Part shown: positions 6,859 to 16,011 of the stretch, in pieces
Layout of the letters: every line of letters starts with the position of its first letter
Position numbering within the stretch: position 1 is the first letter of the stretch
Origin: Micavibrio sp. UBA6147
GTDB lineage: Bacteria > Pseudomonadota > Alphaproteobacteria > Micavibrionales > UBA1664
DNA: 64,000 bases
Assembly: GCA_002423185.1 (NCBI GenBank)
Contig: DIUX01000002.1
Coordinates: 877,947-941,946, forward strand
Direction of reading: 5' to 3'
Translations under genes and position numbers: made by a program
The notes under the pieces: model-generated
Told to the model about the DNA's origin: nothing
The model's database searches: none
The model's input: only the letters and a program-made list of their open reading frames with translations

Positions 6859-9234
6859 ATGACCGCCGCCCATAAAATGCGTATGTTTTGTCTGTCCTTC
6901 AGCGTTTTATGCGCCGCGATGATAGGCTTGACGGTCAGTGCTCCCGCCGCCCGCGCTGAACCTGAAGCCCCGAAAGTCGTCGTGAGCGCGCAGGCGCAAG
7001 TCCCCGCCGTCAAAGGCCAAGACGTGTTGGTCGGACTTGTCCAGACAATCATCCCGAACTGGCATACGTACTGGATCAACCCCGGTGATTCCGGCGAGGA
7101 AATGAAAGTCCAATGGACATTGCCGGACGGCGTCACCGCGCATGAGGCCATGCAATGGCCGGTGCCAGAACGCATCGCCTATGGCCCTTTGATGAATTTT
7201 GGCTATAAAGACCGCGCGGTGGTGTTGGCGCGCCTGTCCGTTGCCGACACTTACACCGCGGACACCATCGAGGCCACAGCCCGCGTCACATGGTTGGTTT
7301 GCGAGGAAATCTGCATCCCTGAAGAATCCACGCTGACCCTTTCCATCCCCGTGATCGAGGCGTCGGCTTCGGGTGAGCCGCTCTTGCCGATGCCCGCCGA
7401 CACCCCGTTCTTTGCGCAGGCCAAATCCGCCATCCCTGCCGTTTCACAATGGAGCGCGACCTTTGCGGCGGTGGAAAATGGCATTGAATACCGCATCACC
7501 GTGCCGCAAGACGTGACAATACCGCTCTCCGCCCCCGCGCAGATCGACTTTTTTCCGGTTGATTACGGCTTGACCGACCATGCCACGCCACAGGATGTCC
7601 GGCTCATCGCCCAAGACGGGCAATTGGTTTTACGCCTTGGCAAGGGCGACCGCGCCATCGAAAAATTCGACCGCCATCGTTTTATTTTGACGATTGGTGA
7701 AGAATCATACGACCTCACCGCAACGCCTGCTCCCGATTCTGCTGCTGTTGTTACGCCTGCCGCCCCCTTTGACTCAAGCGCAGACCCGATACAAAGACCG
7801 GCAACGCCGACCGAGGACGGGATATTAGAATCCACAACCAAGGGCGGCGAACGTAAAATATGGGCACCCGCCCCGCCCGATGCCGCCCCGCATTACGTTG
7901 ATGCCTCCCTTCCCGCGATGGATGGGGGATCGGGACTGTGGGATATGCAGGTTTTCAAATACATCGCCCTTGCCTTTTTGGGCGGGATTGTTTTGAACCT
8001 GATGCCTTGTGTGTTTCCGGTGTTATCGATGAAGGCGCTCAGCATTGTAAAACTCTCACAAGGCAGCCGCCTGAACATATGGGCGCATGGCCTCACCTAT
8101 ACGGCGGGGATTTTGTCCAGCTTTGCGATCATCGCTTTTGCGCTTTTGTCCTTGCGGGCGGCGGGCGAGAATGTCGGATGGGGCTTTCAGTTGCAAGACC
8201 CGAATGTGATTATTGGGCTAAGCTGGCTGCTCTTCGCCGTTGGTTTGAATTTGTCCGGCGTGTTTGACATTTCGATCGGACGAGCCTCCGGCGTGGGTGA
8301 GGGGTTGACCCGTAAGCCCGGCCTCATCGGCACATTCTTCACCGGTATGCTGGCAACTATCGTTGCCACGCCGTGTACTGCGCCGTTTATGGGCGCGGCC
8401 TTTGGTGCGGCGGTGGTGTTGCCGCAAACACAGGGCTTGACTATTTTTCTGGCGCTTGGTTTTGGGTTGGCGTTCCCGTATCTGTTGCTGTGTTTCGTGC
8501 CGTTCTTAACCCGCATGTTACCGCGCCCGGGGGCGTGGATGGACACGTTCAAACAATTTCTGGCCTTTCCGATGTACGCGTCGGCGATCTGGCTTGTCTG
8601 GGTTGTTGTCAAGCAAACGGGCGATATTGGCTTGCTCTTTGCACTCGGTGGGATGCTGATCCTCGCCTTCGGAATCTGGATTTTGCGGCATAATGTCGGC
8701 AAGGGTTCAAAGCGCCTGATCTTCGCGTTGATCGCTGCGCTTTGTATTCTTGGAGTGTTGGCGGCATTGATCTGGATGCCAAAAATGGCCAATACGGCGT
8801 CCTTCGGGGCTGTGCAGTCTATGACAGCCTCATCCGCGGGCGAACCATCCAATGGGGTTGCCAATGGGGTTGCCAATGGGGTTGAGGGTGCGCAGATTTT
8901 CTCGCATGAGGCGCTCGCCATCGCCCTCACCACCACTGACCGTCCCGTTTTTGTGAATATGACGGCGGCGTGGTGCATTACTTGCTTGTTGAATGAACGC
9001 ACAACCTTGTCGTCACCTGCTGTGACCGACTGGATGGCGGCGCATAACGTTCTGTATCTAAAGGGTGATTGGACAAACCGCGATGCGCATATCACCGACT
9101 ATCTAAAAGGTTTTGGTCGCAACGGTGTGCCGATTTATGTCTTTTACGGCGCTCCGCAAGACGGCCATCGCCCCACTCCGATCGTATTGCCACAGATCCT
9201 GAGCGAATCCACCGTAAAAAAATTAATCCCGTAG
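6859..9234 (+). CDS. DsbD/ScsB-like thiol:disulfide interchange protein
   Basis: 791 residues from the ATG at 6859; an in-frame ATG at 6820 would sit at the transcription start. Order: signal peptide (about 1-32), a periplasmic N-terminal beta domain to about residue 330, a transmembrane electron-transfer domain of about eight helices with the paired cysteines Cys384 (LMPCVFP) and Cys506 (TPCTAPF), and a C-terminal thioredoxin domain with CITC (706-709). The family moves reducing power from cytoplasmic thioredoxin to periplasmic proteins. The layout and long N-domain resemble ScsB more than E. coli DsbD. A three-fold 12-bp repeat lies in the linker before the thioredoxin domain. Confidence 0.92.
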   Translation: MTAAHKMRMFCLSFSVLCAAMIGLTVSAPAARAEPEAPKVVVSAQAQVPAVKGQDVLVGLVQTIIPNWHTYWINPGDSGEEMKVQWTLPDGVTAHEAMQWPVPERIAYGPLMNFGYKDRAVVLARLSVADTYTADTIEATARVTWLVCEEICIPEESTLTLSIPVIEASASGEPLLPMPADTPFFAQAKSAIPAVSQWSATFAAVENGIEYRITVPQDVTIPLSAPAQIDFFPVDYGLTDHATPQDVRLIAQDGQLVLRLGKGDRAIEKFDRHRFILTIGEESYDLTATPAPDSAAVVTPAAPFDSSADPIQRPATPTEDGILESTTKGGERKIWAPAPPDAAPHYVDASLPAMDGGSGLWDMQVFKYIALAFLGGIVLNLMPCVFPVLSMKALSIVKLSQGSRLNIWAHGLTYTAGILSSFAIIAFALLSLRAAGENVGWGFQLQDPNVIIGLSWLLFAVGLNLSGVFDISIGRASGVGEGLTRKPGLIGTFFTGMLATIVATPCTAPFMGAAFGAAVVLPQTQGLTIFLALGFGLAFPYLLLCFVPFLTRMLPRPGAWMDTFKQFLAFPMYASAIWLVWVVVKQTGDIGLLFALGGMLILAFGIWILRHNVGKGSKRLIFALIAALCILGVLAALIWMPKMANTASFGAVQSMTASSAGEPSNGVANGVANGVEGAQIFSHEALAIALTTTDRPVFVNMTAAWCITCLLNERTTLSSPAVTDWMAAHNVLYLKGDWTNRDAHITDYLKGFGRNGVPIYVFYGAPQDGHRPTPIVLPQILSESTVKKLIP
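8851..8886 (+). repeat. Triple 12-bp tandem repeat in the DsbD-like gene
   Basis: Three copies of AATGGGGTTGCC (last one ending differently) in frame, coding NGVANGVANGVE in the linker before the thioredoxin domain. In-frame copy-number change would only alter linker length. Confidence 0.85.
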
Positions 9235-9261
9235 AGGGAAAAAAATTAGTCCTCTAGCGGG
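9228..9261 (+). terminator. Possible weak terminator overlapping the dsbD-like stop codon
   Basis: Arms CCCGTAGAGG and CCTCTAGCGGG (one bulged G) with a 13-nt loop; the TAG stop is inside the stem. There is no T-run after it, so it may instead be an mRNA-stabilising or processing hairpin. Confidence 0.3.
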
Positions 9262-9322
9262 AAGATTCCTTGTAAAGGTCGGGTTTGTTCGTATATCCTT
9301 ATGGTCACATTAAGGGATTCTT

Positions 9323-11755
9323 ATGTCATCAAAGCCCTCCCACGATTCCGAAACGCCTCGCAAAGCCGCACAATCGCGGCCTGCGCCCGCACGCCGCCCG
9401 AAATCTGCCCCGAAATCAGGGAGCAAATCTGCAGCCACGAACAAAAAAGACACCGACAACCAAACAAATAAGCAACCAGCCAGACAACCGACAAAGGATT
9501 TCCGCTTTGTGTTGTCCGCTTCCGGACATTTCTTGTTCATCAGCCCCGATTTATGCACATTATGGGGCATCGACTCTGCCGCCTCTGCCGCCGCAGGGGG
9601 TACAGGCTTGGCGCAAAGCTGCGCCCCGCGTGACATGCTGCGCTTCACCGACGCGGACGAAGTTTTTGATGACCGCACTGTCCTGACGGTCGGGTTGTTC
9701 GGGATGCGCTCTTACGATGACGATGAAGCGGACACGTCATCGACCGGCGAAGAAGATTTATGGGTGCGCTCAATCCGCCCCGGTTGCCATACTTTGATTT
9801 GCGGCGACAATGACATGCGCGTTGATTTTCAATGCGACTGGATCACCGGTCTGGACGGGCAAGGCTATCTTGTCGCTTCCGGGCCTGCATCGCCGAATAT
9901 TCCGCAAAACGAAGACAAGATGCAAAAACTCCTCCATCAATTGCTTGATCAAAAAGATATGGGCGCGCATTTCGGCGGCGACACATCCACCGCCATTGCA
10001 AATGAACATGGATTTGGTGTGGATTCTGCGCTGCGCCGTGGGGACGGCAACCGCGGCGATGGAACGGGCGACAATAATGATGATAACGGCGATATGGACG
10101 CGCTGGAATCCGCGTGGCTTGACACGGCTCAGCCTGACCGCCGCGACAATGCCCGCGCTTTACGCCCCAAAACCCCGCTCTCCGCCCGCTTGCGCAGCGA
10201 AGAAATCGGTCAATTCATGGATATGAGTGACGATTTAATGTGCACTGCGCATCTGGATGGGAGTTTGATCCGTTTCAACCGCTCTTTCGAAGAAATTCTC
10301 GGCTTCAAGCCGGAACAACTGATTGGTAAGAGCTTCATGGACTTCGTCCTCGACGGCGACCGCCCGTTGGTACGCAATGCGTTTTACGGGCTTGGCTATC
10401 ATGACGGCGGCGATGTCAAAGACATAGATTTTGAAGCACGCATGATGTGCGCCCCGTGCACCACGGCCTATGCGGACTCCGCCGCTACTAATACTAGCCA
10501 TTCCGCCGCCGGCAACGATGATTTCCGCTGGGTACGCTGGCAAATCCGCAAGCACGGAAACGGGTTTTATTGCCTTGGTCAGGACGTGACGAATATGAAG
10601 CTCCACCAACGCGCCCTTGACCGCCGCCAGCTCCAGCTCGTGGAGGCTCAGGCCTTGGCGCGGATGGGGCATTGGCGATGGGAGGTCGGCTCCGACGTGA
10701 TTGAATGGTCGGATCAACTCTACAGCGTCTTCGGCGTGCAAAAGGAACAGTTCATCACCACATTGGACAATGTCAACCGGATCATCCATCGCCGCGACAT
10801 CGGGCGATTGTTCCAAGCGTTTCAACGCGCCATCATCCAACAAAACGACTATGACATGGATTTCCGCATTCGTAGGCCGGACGGCGCAGAGCGGTTTATT
10901 CGCTGTGAAGGTCGGTGTGAGCTTGACCACGAAGGCGACGTTATCGCCCTGTACGGCATCATGCAAGACGTGACCGAACAAATGGAGCATGAGCAAGATT
11001 TGCGCACCGCCAAGGAAGCAGCGGAGAGCGCCTATGCCGCCAAGTCACGCTTTTTGGCGAATATGAGCCACGAATTGCGCACGCCGCTCAATGCCATTAT
11101 CGGGTTTTCGGAGATGATCGAACATCAACTTCTCGGCCCTGTCGGTAACCCCAAATATATTGACTATGTGTCGGGTATTCGTGAGAGCGGCCAGCATTTG
11201 CTTGACCTCATCAGTGACATTCTCGACATGTCGAAAATCGAGGCCGGCAAATACGAACTAGACCTCGAAGAAGTGAACATCAGCAAGACAATCCGCCTCG
11301 CCCTGCACATGATGGAGGGACGCGCCCTTGACGCGGGGGTTAAGCTCCTGACCGGTGAAGGGCTGGAGCAAGACGCGCCGGACGTGAAAATCACAGCCGA
11401 CCGCCGCGCGATTATGCAGATTTTGTTAAACCTGCTCTCCAACGCCGTCAAATTCACGCGCCAAGGCGGGCAAGTCATGGCCTCTTGCCTGATGACGGAT
11501 AAAGGCATCCGTATGGTCGTGGCGGATACAGGCATCGGGATTCCCGCCAATAAATTATCGGCGGTGTTGAAGCCCTTCGAACAGGCCGCCCATGAATTAA
11601 CCCGCGACCATGAAGGCTCCGGCCTTGGCCTGTCGATCACCAAAGAATTGGCCGAGCTTCACGGCGGCACCATCCGCATCGAATCCAAAATTGAGGTCGG
11701 TACAACGGTGAGCGTAAGCCTGCCAAGCCGCCCACCCGTCAAAAAGCGCAAATAG
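9323..11755 (+). CDS. PAS-domain sensor histidine kinase
   Basis: 810 residues, no membrane segments, so a cytoplasmic sensor. The first 60 residues are basic and disordered (Lys/Ala/Pro/Thr-rich), followed by a divergent segment to about 290 with acidic, Gly/Asp-rich linkers. PAS domains are recognisable at about 298-430 (DGSLIRFNRSFEEILGF) and 448-555. The dimerisation/phosphoacceptor helix has MSHELRTPLN with the phosphorylated His583; the ATPase domain has the N-box NLLSNAVKF, DTGIGIP and GSGLGLSI. No receiver domain is attached and no response-regulator gene is nearby, so it is an orphan kinase. The style resembles alphaproteobacterial cell-cycle kinases of the PdhS/DivL type, which is suggestion only. 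Confidence 0.93.
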   Translation: MSSKPSHDSETPRKAAQSRPAPARRPKSAPKSGSKSAATNKKDTDNQTNKQPARQPTKDFRFVLSASGHFLFISPDLCTLWGIDSAASAAAGGTGLAQSCAPRDMLRFTDADEVFDDRTVLTVGLFGMRSYDDDEADTSSTGEEDLWVRSIRPGCHTLICGDNDMRVDFQCDWITGLDGQGYLVASGPASPNIPQNEDKMQKLLHQLLDQKDMGAHFGGDTSTAIANEHGFGVDSALRRGDGNRGDGTGDNNDDNGDMDALESAWLDTAQPDRRDNARALRPKTPLSARLRSEEIGQFMDMSDDLMCTAHLDGSLIRFNRSFEEILGFKPEQLIGKSFMDFVLDGDRPLVRNAFYGLGYHDGGDVKDIDFEARMMCAPCTTAYADSAATNTSHSAAGNDDFRWVRWQIRKHGNGFYCLGQDVTNMKLHQRALDRRQLQLVEAQALARMGHWRWEVGSDVIEWSDQLYSVFGVQKEQFITTLDNVNRIIHRRDIGRLFQAFQRAIIQQNDYDMDFRIRRPDGAERFIRCEGRCELDHEGDVIALYGIMQDVTEQMEHEQDLRTAKEAAESAYAAKSRFLANMSHELRTPLNAIIGFSEMIEHQLLGPVGNPKYIDYVSGIRESGQHLLDLISDILDMSKIEAGKYELDLEEVNISKTIRLALHMMEGRALDAGVKLLTGEGLEQDAPDVKITADRRAIMQILLNLLSNAVKFTRQGGQVMASCLMTDKGIRMVVADTGIGIPANKLSAVLKPFEQAAHELTRDHEGSGLGLSITKELAELHGGTIRIESKIEVGTTVSVSLPSRPPVKKRK

Positions 11756-11772
11756 CACAAAAATAAGCGTGA

Positions 11773-12522
11773 TTACCGCGCCATCAACACATGAATAAAA
11801 ATCGTGTTGGTATTGGTGTGTCCGATGCAAAACGATCGTTTTCCGGCCATCGGCGCGGGGTCGATTTGTCCGGTAACGCTGGGGAAGGCGGTTAAATTCC
11901 CTTGATACAGATCTGTGTCGCCGTATATGTCCTGTGGCGGAGTGGTGCCATAAGGTAAAATTCCCATTTTTTCGTTGATGATGTAGCAAATCTCAGCCTT
12001 CAAAGACGGGATGAATAGGATCAGATCATCCGCCTCCGACCCTACTTGGGGAACCGACACGACCCGCACTTCCGGCATCCGCGCATTGGATGGGCTGGAG
12101 ATATACATCGGGCTGGTGGTATCAAGGTATTTCTCATCGGTGAGCCGTGCGACCGCGCCGCCGCCATCAGGGTGAAAAACCTTGCAATAATTGGTGGTAC
12201 AGGCAGTGTTGGCGGTGTTTTTGATATTGCTCCCCGCCGAAAAATCCAGCCCGTGTTCGGGAACGCGTCCAACCACTTGCATCCGGTTGACGGCTTGTTC
12301 GATGGAAACGGCATATTGCAAAAGATCGGAGGCTGCGAGCTTGGCTTTGTCTTTGTCCAGCCCCCCGTCACCGCTGCTACGGCTGCTCTGCGTCACGGCG
12401 TAAGACAGGGCGGCAAACAACGCCACCGCAATCAAAATAAGAAACAAAACGTTTCCCGCAGCGCTTGTTGCCTTTTGCGCGAAGAGGGCGCGGTGTTGAT
12501 GTGTCTTGGTGGTGGTGTTCAT
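11773..12522 (-). CDS. Pilin-like single-pass protein, function unknown
   Basis: 249 residues. A short basic N-terminus is followed by GNVLFLILIAVALFAALSYAV (residues about 24-44), one hydrophobic helix, then a mostly polar exported domain with four or more cysteines (TACTTNYC, EICYII, FCIGH). The arrangement resembles pseudopilins or Tad-type pilus-assembly proteins, in which the glycine before the helix is a processing or anchoring site, but the canonical Glu at +5 is missing. No other pilus gene is nearby. The gene converges on the histidine kinase with only 17 bp between stops. Confidence 0.7.
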   Translation of the reverse strand: MNTTTKTHQHRALFAQKATSAAGNVLFLILIAVALFAALSYAVTQSSRSSGDGGLDKDKAKLAASDLLQYAVSIEQAVNRMQVVGRVPEHGLDFSAGSNIKNTANTACTTNYCKVFHPDGGGAVARLTDEKYLDTTSPMYISSPSNARMPEVRVVSVPQVGSEADDLILFIPSLKAEICYIINEKMGILPYGTTPPQDIYGDTDLYQGNLTAFPSVTGQIDPAPMAGKRSFCIGHTNTNTIFIHVLMAR

Positions 12523-12566
12523 AGATCAAGTATAGACCGATAAATCTTTATAAAATCTCAAAAATT

Positions 12567-13592
12567 TTATGCCAAGTCCTTTAAAGGCTGTGTGCCTCCT
12601 GAATGGACCGTTTCGGTGTGTGCTGCGGCGCGCGGGTATGGCGGCGTGCCTTTGCGTTCTTCATCCAAACACCCACGCAGGCCGATTTTATAATCGGGAT
12701 AGAGAAGTTTTACGCCGAGCTCGTCCTTAATTTTTTCATTGCGGACGCGTTTATTGTCCATGTAAAAACTGCGCGCCATCGGCGCCATGTCGATCTCTTC
12801 GAAATTGAGCAAGGGCGGCACTTCGATTCCCATCAGGCCGCAAGCATAATCAATCACCTCATGGCTTTGGGTCGGATAGTCGTCGGATAAATTATAGATC
12901 GATCCGGGGTTCGGGCGCGCCATCGAGGCCATCACGGTTTGCACGATGTCGTCAACATGGATGCGGTTAAAGGCATGGCCGGGTTTGCTGATGCGCCTTG
13001 CGGTGCCGGCGCGCAACGAATCAATGGCGCTGCGTGTTGGGCCGTAAATGCCGGACAGGCGGAAAATATGCACCGGCAATCCGTTTTGTTCGAACATTTC
13101 GAGCAATTGGCGTTCGGCCTTGACGCGGCGCGATCCGCGCTTGGAGGTCGGGCGAATTTCCGATCGTTCATCAACCCATCCGCCATTGCGGTTGCCGTAT
13201 ACGCCGGTGGTTGAAAAATAGCCCACCCATTCGATGCTGGGGATTTTGAGAATATCAAGCGCATGAAGGTTGAGCGCCGGATCACCGCTGTCATCCGGCG
13301 GTGTGGAAATCAACAAATGCGTGGTGTTGTTGAGGATGAATAAAGGGTCGGCGAGCGGCTCATCATAGTCGAAAATATACGACTTCACGCCCTCTTTGCG
13401 GAGGCGGTCAAGCTTTTCACGGTCACGGGTCGTGCCGGCAATAATGGCATCGGGGTTGGTTTCACGCAGCGCCGCGGCGAGCCGTTCACAGCTATACCCA
13501 TACCCGAAACAAAAAAGCTTCTTCAGCGACTCAATCGGCGCGAATTGAGGATGCACAGGCGGTTGAAAAGGGGGCGTTTGGTCATTAGTCAT
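12567..13592 (-). CDS. NAD(P)-dependent epimerase/SDR-family protein
   Basis: 341 residues. After about 25 extra N-terminal residues comes a Rossmann start LFCFGYGYSCERLAAAL with a GxGxxx-type loop, then YFSTTGVYGNRNGGWVDE, which includes the family Ser/Thr-Tyr region, and the downstream RLSGIYGPTRSAID and IYNLSDDYPT blocks seen in extended short-chain dehydrogenases. It is closest in style to YeeZ-like proteins, whose substrate is not known. The C-terminal 20 residues look disordered. It probably forms a minus-strand group with the GST gene upstream of it. Confidence 0.83.
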   Translation of the reverse strand: MTNDQTPPFQPPVHPQFAPIESLKKLFCFGYGYSCERLAAALRETNPDAIIAGTTRDREKLDRLRKEGVKSYIFDYDEPLADPLFILNNTTHLLISTPPDDSGDPALNLHALDILKIPSIEWVGYFSTTGVYGNRNGGWVDERSEIRPTSKRGSRRVKAERQLLEMFEQNGLPVHIFRLSGIYGPTRSAIDSLRAGTARRISKPGHAFNRIHVDDIVQTVMASMARPNPGSIYNLSDDYPTQSHEVIDYACGLMGIEVPPLLNFEEIDMAPMARSFYMDNKRVRNEKIKDELGVKLLYPDYKIGLRGCLDEERKGTPPYPRAAAHTETVHSGGTQPLKDLA

Positions 13593-13710
13593 GGTTGGCT
13601 ACAGAGCTGCCTTTTGGTTTGTCTACGGGGGTTAGGGTGCATGGTTTCATCCGGTTTTTATCGCGGTGGCGGAGCGGGCGCAAGGGTCAGTGACGGTGGA
13701 ATAAAAGGGG

Positions 13711-14379
13711 TCAGTAACGGACGCTGCGATATTCCTGCGACGGGGCGAAGCCGGGGATTTGATCTTCCAGCAAAGACTGGAAACTCGGCCTTGTTTTGAC
13801 TCGTTCGTACCAGAGTCTGGCCGCTTCGTGTTCCTCCCACGGCACATCGCCGATGTAATCAACGGCGGAGAGATGGGCGGCGGCGGCGATGTCGGCATAG
13901 CTGAACACCTCACCCGCCAACCATTTGCGGCTTTCGAGCAAATAGCCGATATAATCCAGATGGTAATGGATATTGGCGTGACCGGCACGAATGGATGGGC
14001 CGTGCGGCTCACCGAGTTTCAAAACCCGTTTCATCATTTTTTCGCCGACAAGGTTTTCCGTGACCTCGTGATTGAACTTCACATCAAACCATCCGACAAT
14101 CCGCCGTGTTTCCGCGCGTTGAAGCGGATGGTCACCGAGCAAATTGACATCGGGGTAAACTTCTTCAAGATATTCACAAATGACGGAGGAATTATTCAAG
14201 ACACTGCCGTCTTCATCGACCAGAACAGGCACGTCACCGGCGGGGTTCATGGCGAGAAATTCGGTGCGGCGCTCCCATGTTTTTTCGAGGCGCAACTCAA
14301 ACTCAAGCCCCTTTTCGGCGAGTGCGATACGCACTTTCCGAGAAAAAGGATGGAGCCATAAGTGATACAAAATTCTCAT
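13711..14379 (-). CDS. Glutathione S-transferase family protein
   Basis: 222 residues. The N-terminal thioredoxin-like domain begins ILYHLWLHPFSRKVRIALAE and contains NPAGDVPVLV with the cis-proline and the SS pair (NNSSVICEYL) that binds the glutathione gamma-glutamyl part. The all-helical C-terminal domain has WLAGEVFSYADIAAAAHLSAVDYIG, the usual N-capping box. Such enzymes conjugate or reduce substrates with glutathione in the cytoplasm; the substrate cannot be read from sequence. It lies 118 bp upstream of the SDR-type gene on the same strand. Confidence 0.92.
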   Translation of the reverse strand: MRILYHLWLHPFSRKVRIALAEKGLEFELRLEKTWERRTEFLAMNPAGDVPVLVDEDGSVLNNSSVICEYLEEVYPDVNLLGDHPLQRAETRRIVGWFDVKFNHEVTENLVGEKMMKRVLKLGEPHGPSIRAGHANIHYHLDYIGYLLESRKWLAGEVFSYADIAAAAHLSAVDYIGDVPWEEHEAARLWYERVKTRPSFQSLLEDQIPGFAPSQEYRSVRY

Positions 14380-14503
14380 GTTATAATTCTATACCAAGAA
14401 AAAGCCCGTGAACAGCCCCTTATAAGGCCGCATGAAAACCATGGGCGCGGGGGTAAACGGACGGCGTTCGGTTCCATATCAAAGCAAAGAAAGAACGATA
14501 ATA

Positions 14504-15232
14504 TTATTTTATTTCAGGGTCTTGCTGCGCTTCTTCCGGTGCCGCTACGGCGGTGTCCTGTGCAATGAGATCAAGGGCGAACCGCACCGTCACATCATGC
14601 CCAACACTGTCTTCGTCTTTCCAGTTTTGCGCCCCGAGGCCGTAATCAAGGCGGTTAAGGATGATATTCCCCTCAACACGCGCGGTTTTCGGGGCTGCTT
14701 TGGCGTTATCTTGCGAATCGGCAACGGTCTTGACATCCGTTGCGACAAAGGTGAAGGGAAGGGTGATAGCCTGTTCAAAGTCCCGAATTTTCAATGTGCC
14801 TTTGGCGATATATTTATCGGCATAATCATGGGCGAAGGATGTTGCATTAAATTGCGCCGTTGGAAATGACGCCACATTGAACCACTCCGAGGCCTTGATG
14901 GTGTCGTCACGTTCGGTGTCGCCGCTTGTGCCGCTGCTCATATCAACGGTGACGGTGACGCGGCTGGCGCCGAGATTTTGGGGGTCAAAGGCAATATCGG
15001 CGTCAAACGCACCGAATGTTCCGGTGAAAACCTGCCCCATCTGGGTGCCGTCAAAGGTGAGTTTTTGCGTGTCTTTTTGCACCGCCCATTGGGTCGCACC
15101 TTGTTGGGCTGCCTCCTGCGCGAAGGCCGCGTTTGCCGTCAAGGCGGACAGGGCAATGATTGTGCTGCCAAGCACCATCGCAAAACGGCGAAAAACAGGG
15201 CGGTCAACAACGGGCGAAGCAGTAAATACCAT
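14504..15232 (-). CDS. YceI-family periplasmic protein (copy 1)
   Basis: 242 residues with an N-terminal signal peptide (hydrophobic about 18-37, ending in ANAAFA). A YceI-like lipocalin-fold domain follows: WAVQKDTQKLTFDGTQMG, the paired TVDMSSGTSGD and the DNRxNATSF-like stretch around SFPTAQFNATSF. YceI proteins have a long hydrophobic pocket; a homologue binds a polyprenyl/quinone-like molecule. The C-terminus adds a short Gln/Glu-rich tail. It follows the cytochrome b561 gene by 51 bp, a pairing also known for E. coli yceJ-yceI, so electron transfer with a bound isoprenoid quinone is a reasonable guess. Confidence 0.88.
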   Translation of the reverse strand: MVFTASPVVDRPVFRRFAMVLGSTIIALSALTANAAFAQEAAQQGATQWAVQKDTQKLTFDGTQMGQVFTGTFGAFDADIAFDPQNLGASRVTVTVDMSSGTSGDTERDDTIKASEWFNVASFPTAQFNATSFAHDYADKYIAKGTLKIRDFEQAITLPFTFVATDVKTVADSQDNAKAAPKTARVEGNIILNRLDYGLGAQNWKDEDSVGHDVTVRFALDLIAQDTAVAAPEEAQQDPEIK

Positions 15233-15283
15233 TACGTTATCTTTCTATGAATTTGAACCCTAATTCTTCAATATTAGTCCTTA

Positions 15284-15907
15284 TTAGTCCTTCAGGCGCA
15301 ACCACTTCAGCGGTGCCATGCGGTACAAGGTATTGTCGCGGTCAATGAACAGGTGTTTCAGCGCCCCGCCAACATGCAGCAGGATCAAAATCTGAATCGC
15401 ATCGCCCATAATCTCGTGCGCCTCCTTCAATGATTTGGCAAGGTCGGCATTTTTGGCGACGAGGGGATCGATGGTGAACAGGTCAAAAAACTTGACCTGA
15501 TAGCCCGCCGCGCCGTTCATAATCAGCCCCGAAAGCGGCATCGCGAACATGAGCGCGTATAAAGCCCACGCCACGATGCTGGACAGGGTTCTCTCCCACC
15601 GTTTATGGGTTGGCATTTTGCCCGGATGAGGGGTGGCGAAGCGCCAGATAATGCGCGGAATGACGAGTGCCAAAACCAACAACCCAAAGGATTTATGCAA
15701 GGCGTAGACCTGATATTTATGCGTTCCGTTTTCAAGCCCGTCCATATACAGCGCCAGCCCGATCACCGTGCCGACGGCAATCGCCATAATCCAGTGAAAG
15801 GCAATGGCGGGTATGCTATACCGCTTGCCATCGCGCACGGCGGCACAGCAAGGCTTTGGTTGATGGTCGGGGGATGATGAAGGTGTGCTGTCTGTTTGCA
15901 TGGTCAT
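15284..15907 (-). CDS. Cytochrome b561-family membrane protein (YceJ-like)
   Basis: 207 residues from the ATG at 15907, which has GAGG upstream; the open frame extends to 15955. Four transmembrane helices are seen (about 36-57, 73-90, 119-139, 172-192). Histidines suited to haem b binding occur in FHWIMA, LHKSFG and LLHVGGALKH. The family carries electrons across the inner membrane between quinones and periplasmic partners. It lies between two yceI genes on the same strand, which strongly links its function to YceI proteins. Confidence 0.88.
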   Translation of the reverse strand: MTMQTDSTPSSSPDHQPKPCCAAVRDGKRYSIPAIAFHWIMAIAVGTVIGLALYMDGLENGTHKYQVYALHKSFGLLVLALVIPRIIWRFATPHPGKMPTHKRWERTLSSIVAWALYALMFAMPLSGLIMNGAAGYQVKFFDLFTIDPLVAKNADLAKSLKEAHEIMGDAIQILILLHVGGALKHLFIDRDNTLYRMAPLKWLRLKD

Positions 15908-15971
15908 GGTCGGCCTCTGTCGCCTTAATGGTTTGGTGTTATGGGTTTGTGGCATCCGTATTGGACAAAGA

Positions 15972-16000
15972 AAAACCGCCCGTTTGATGCGGGCGGTTTT
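15972..16000 (-). terminator. Terminator after YceI copy 2
   Basis: Perfect 11-bp stem AAAACCGCCCG / CGGGCGGTTTT with a 7-nt loop. Read on the minus strand it ends in TTTTTCTTT, directly after the stop of the second yceI gene; the plus strand also ends in T4, so it may work both ways. Confidence 0.8.
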
Positions 16001-16011
16001 ATGATACGCGA

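Noticed and set aside
8187..9095. 302-codon open frame antisense to the dsbD-like gene
   Set aside because: Opposite strand of the transmembrane region; composition is not protein-like.
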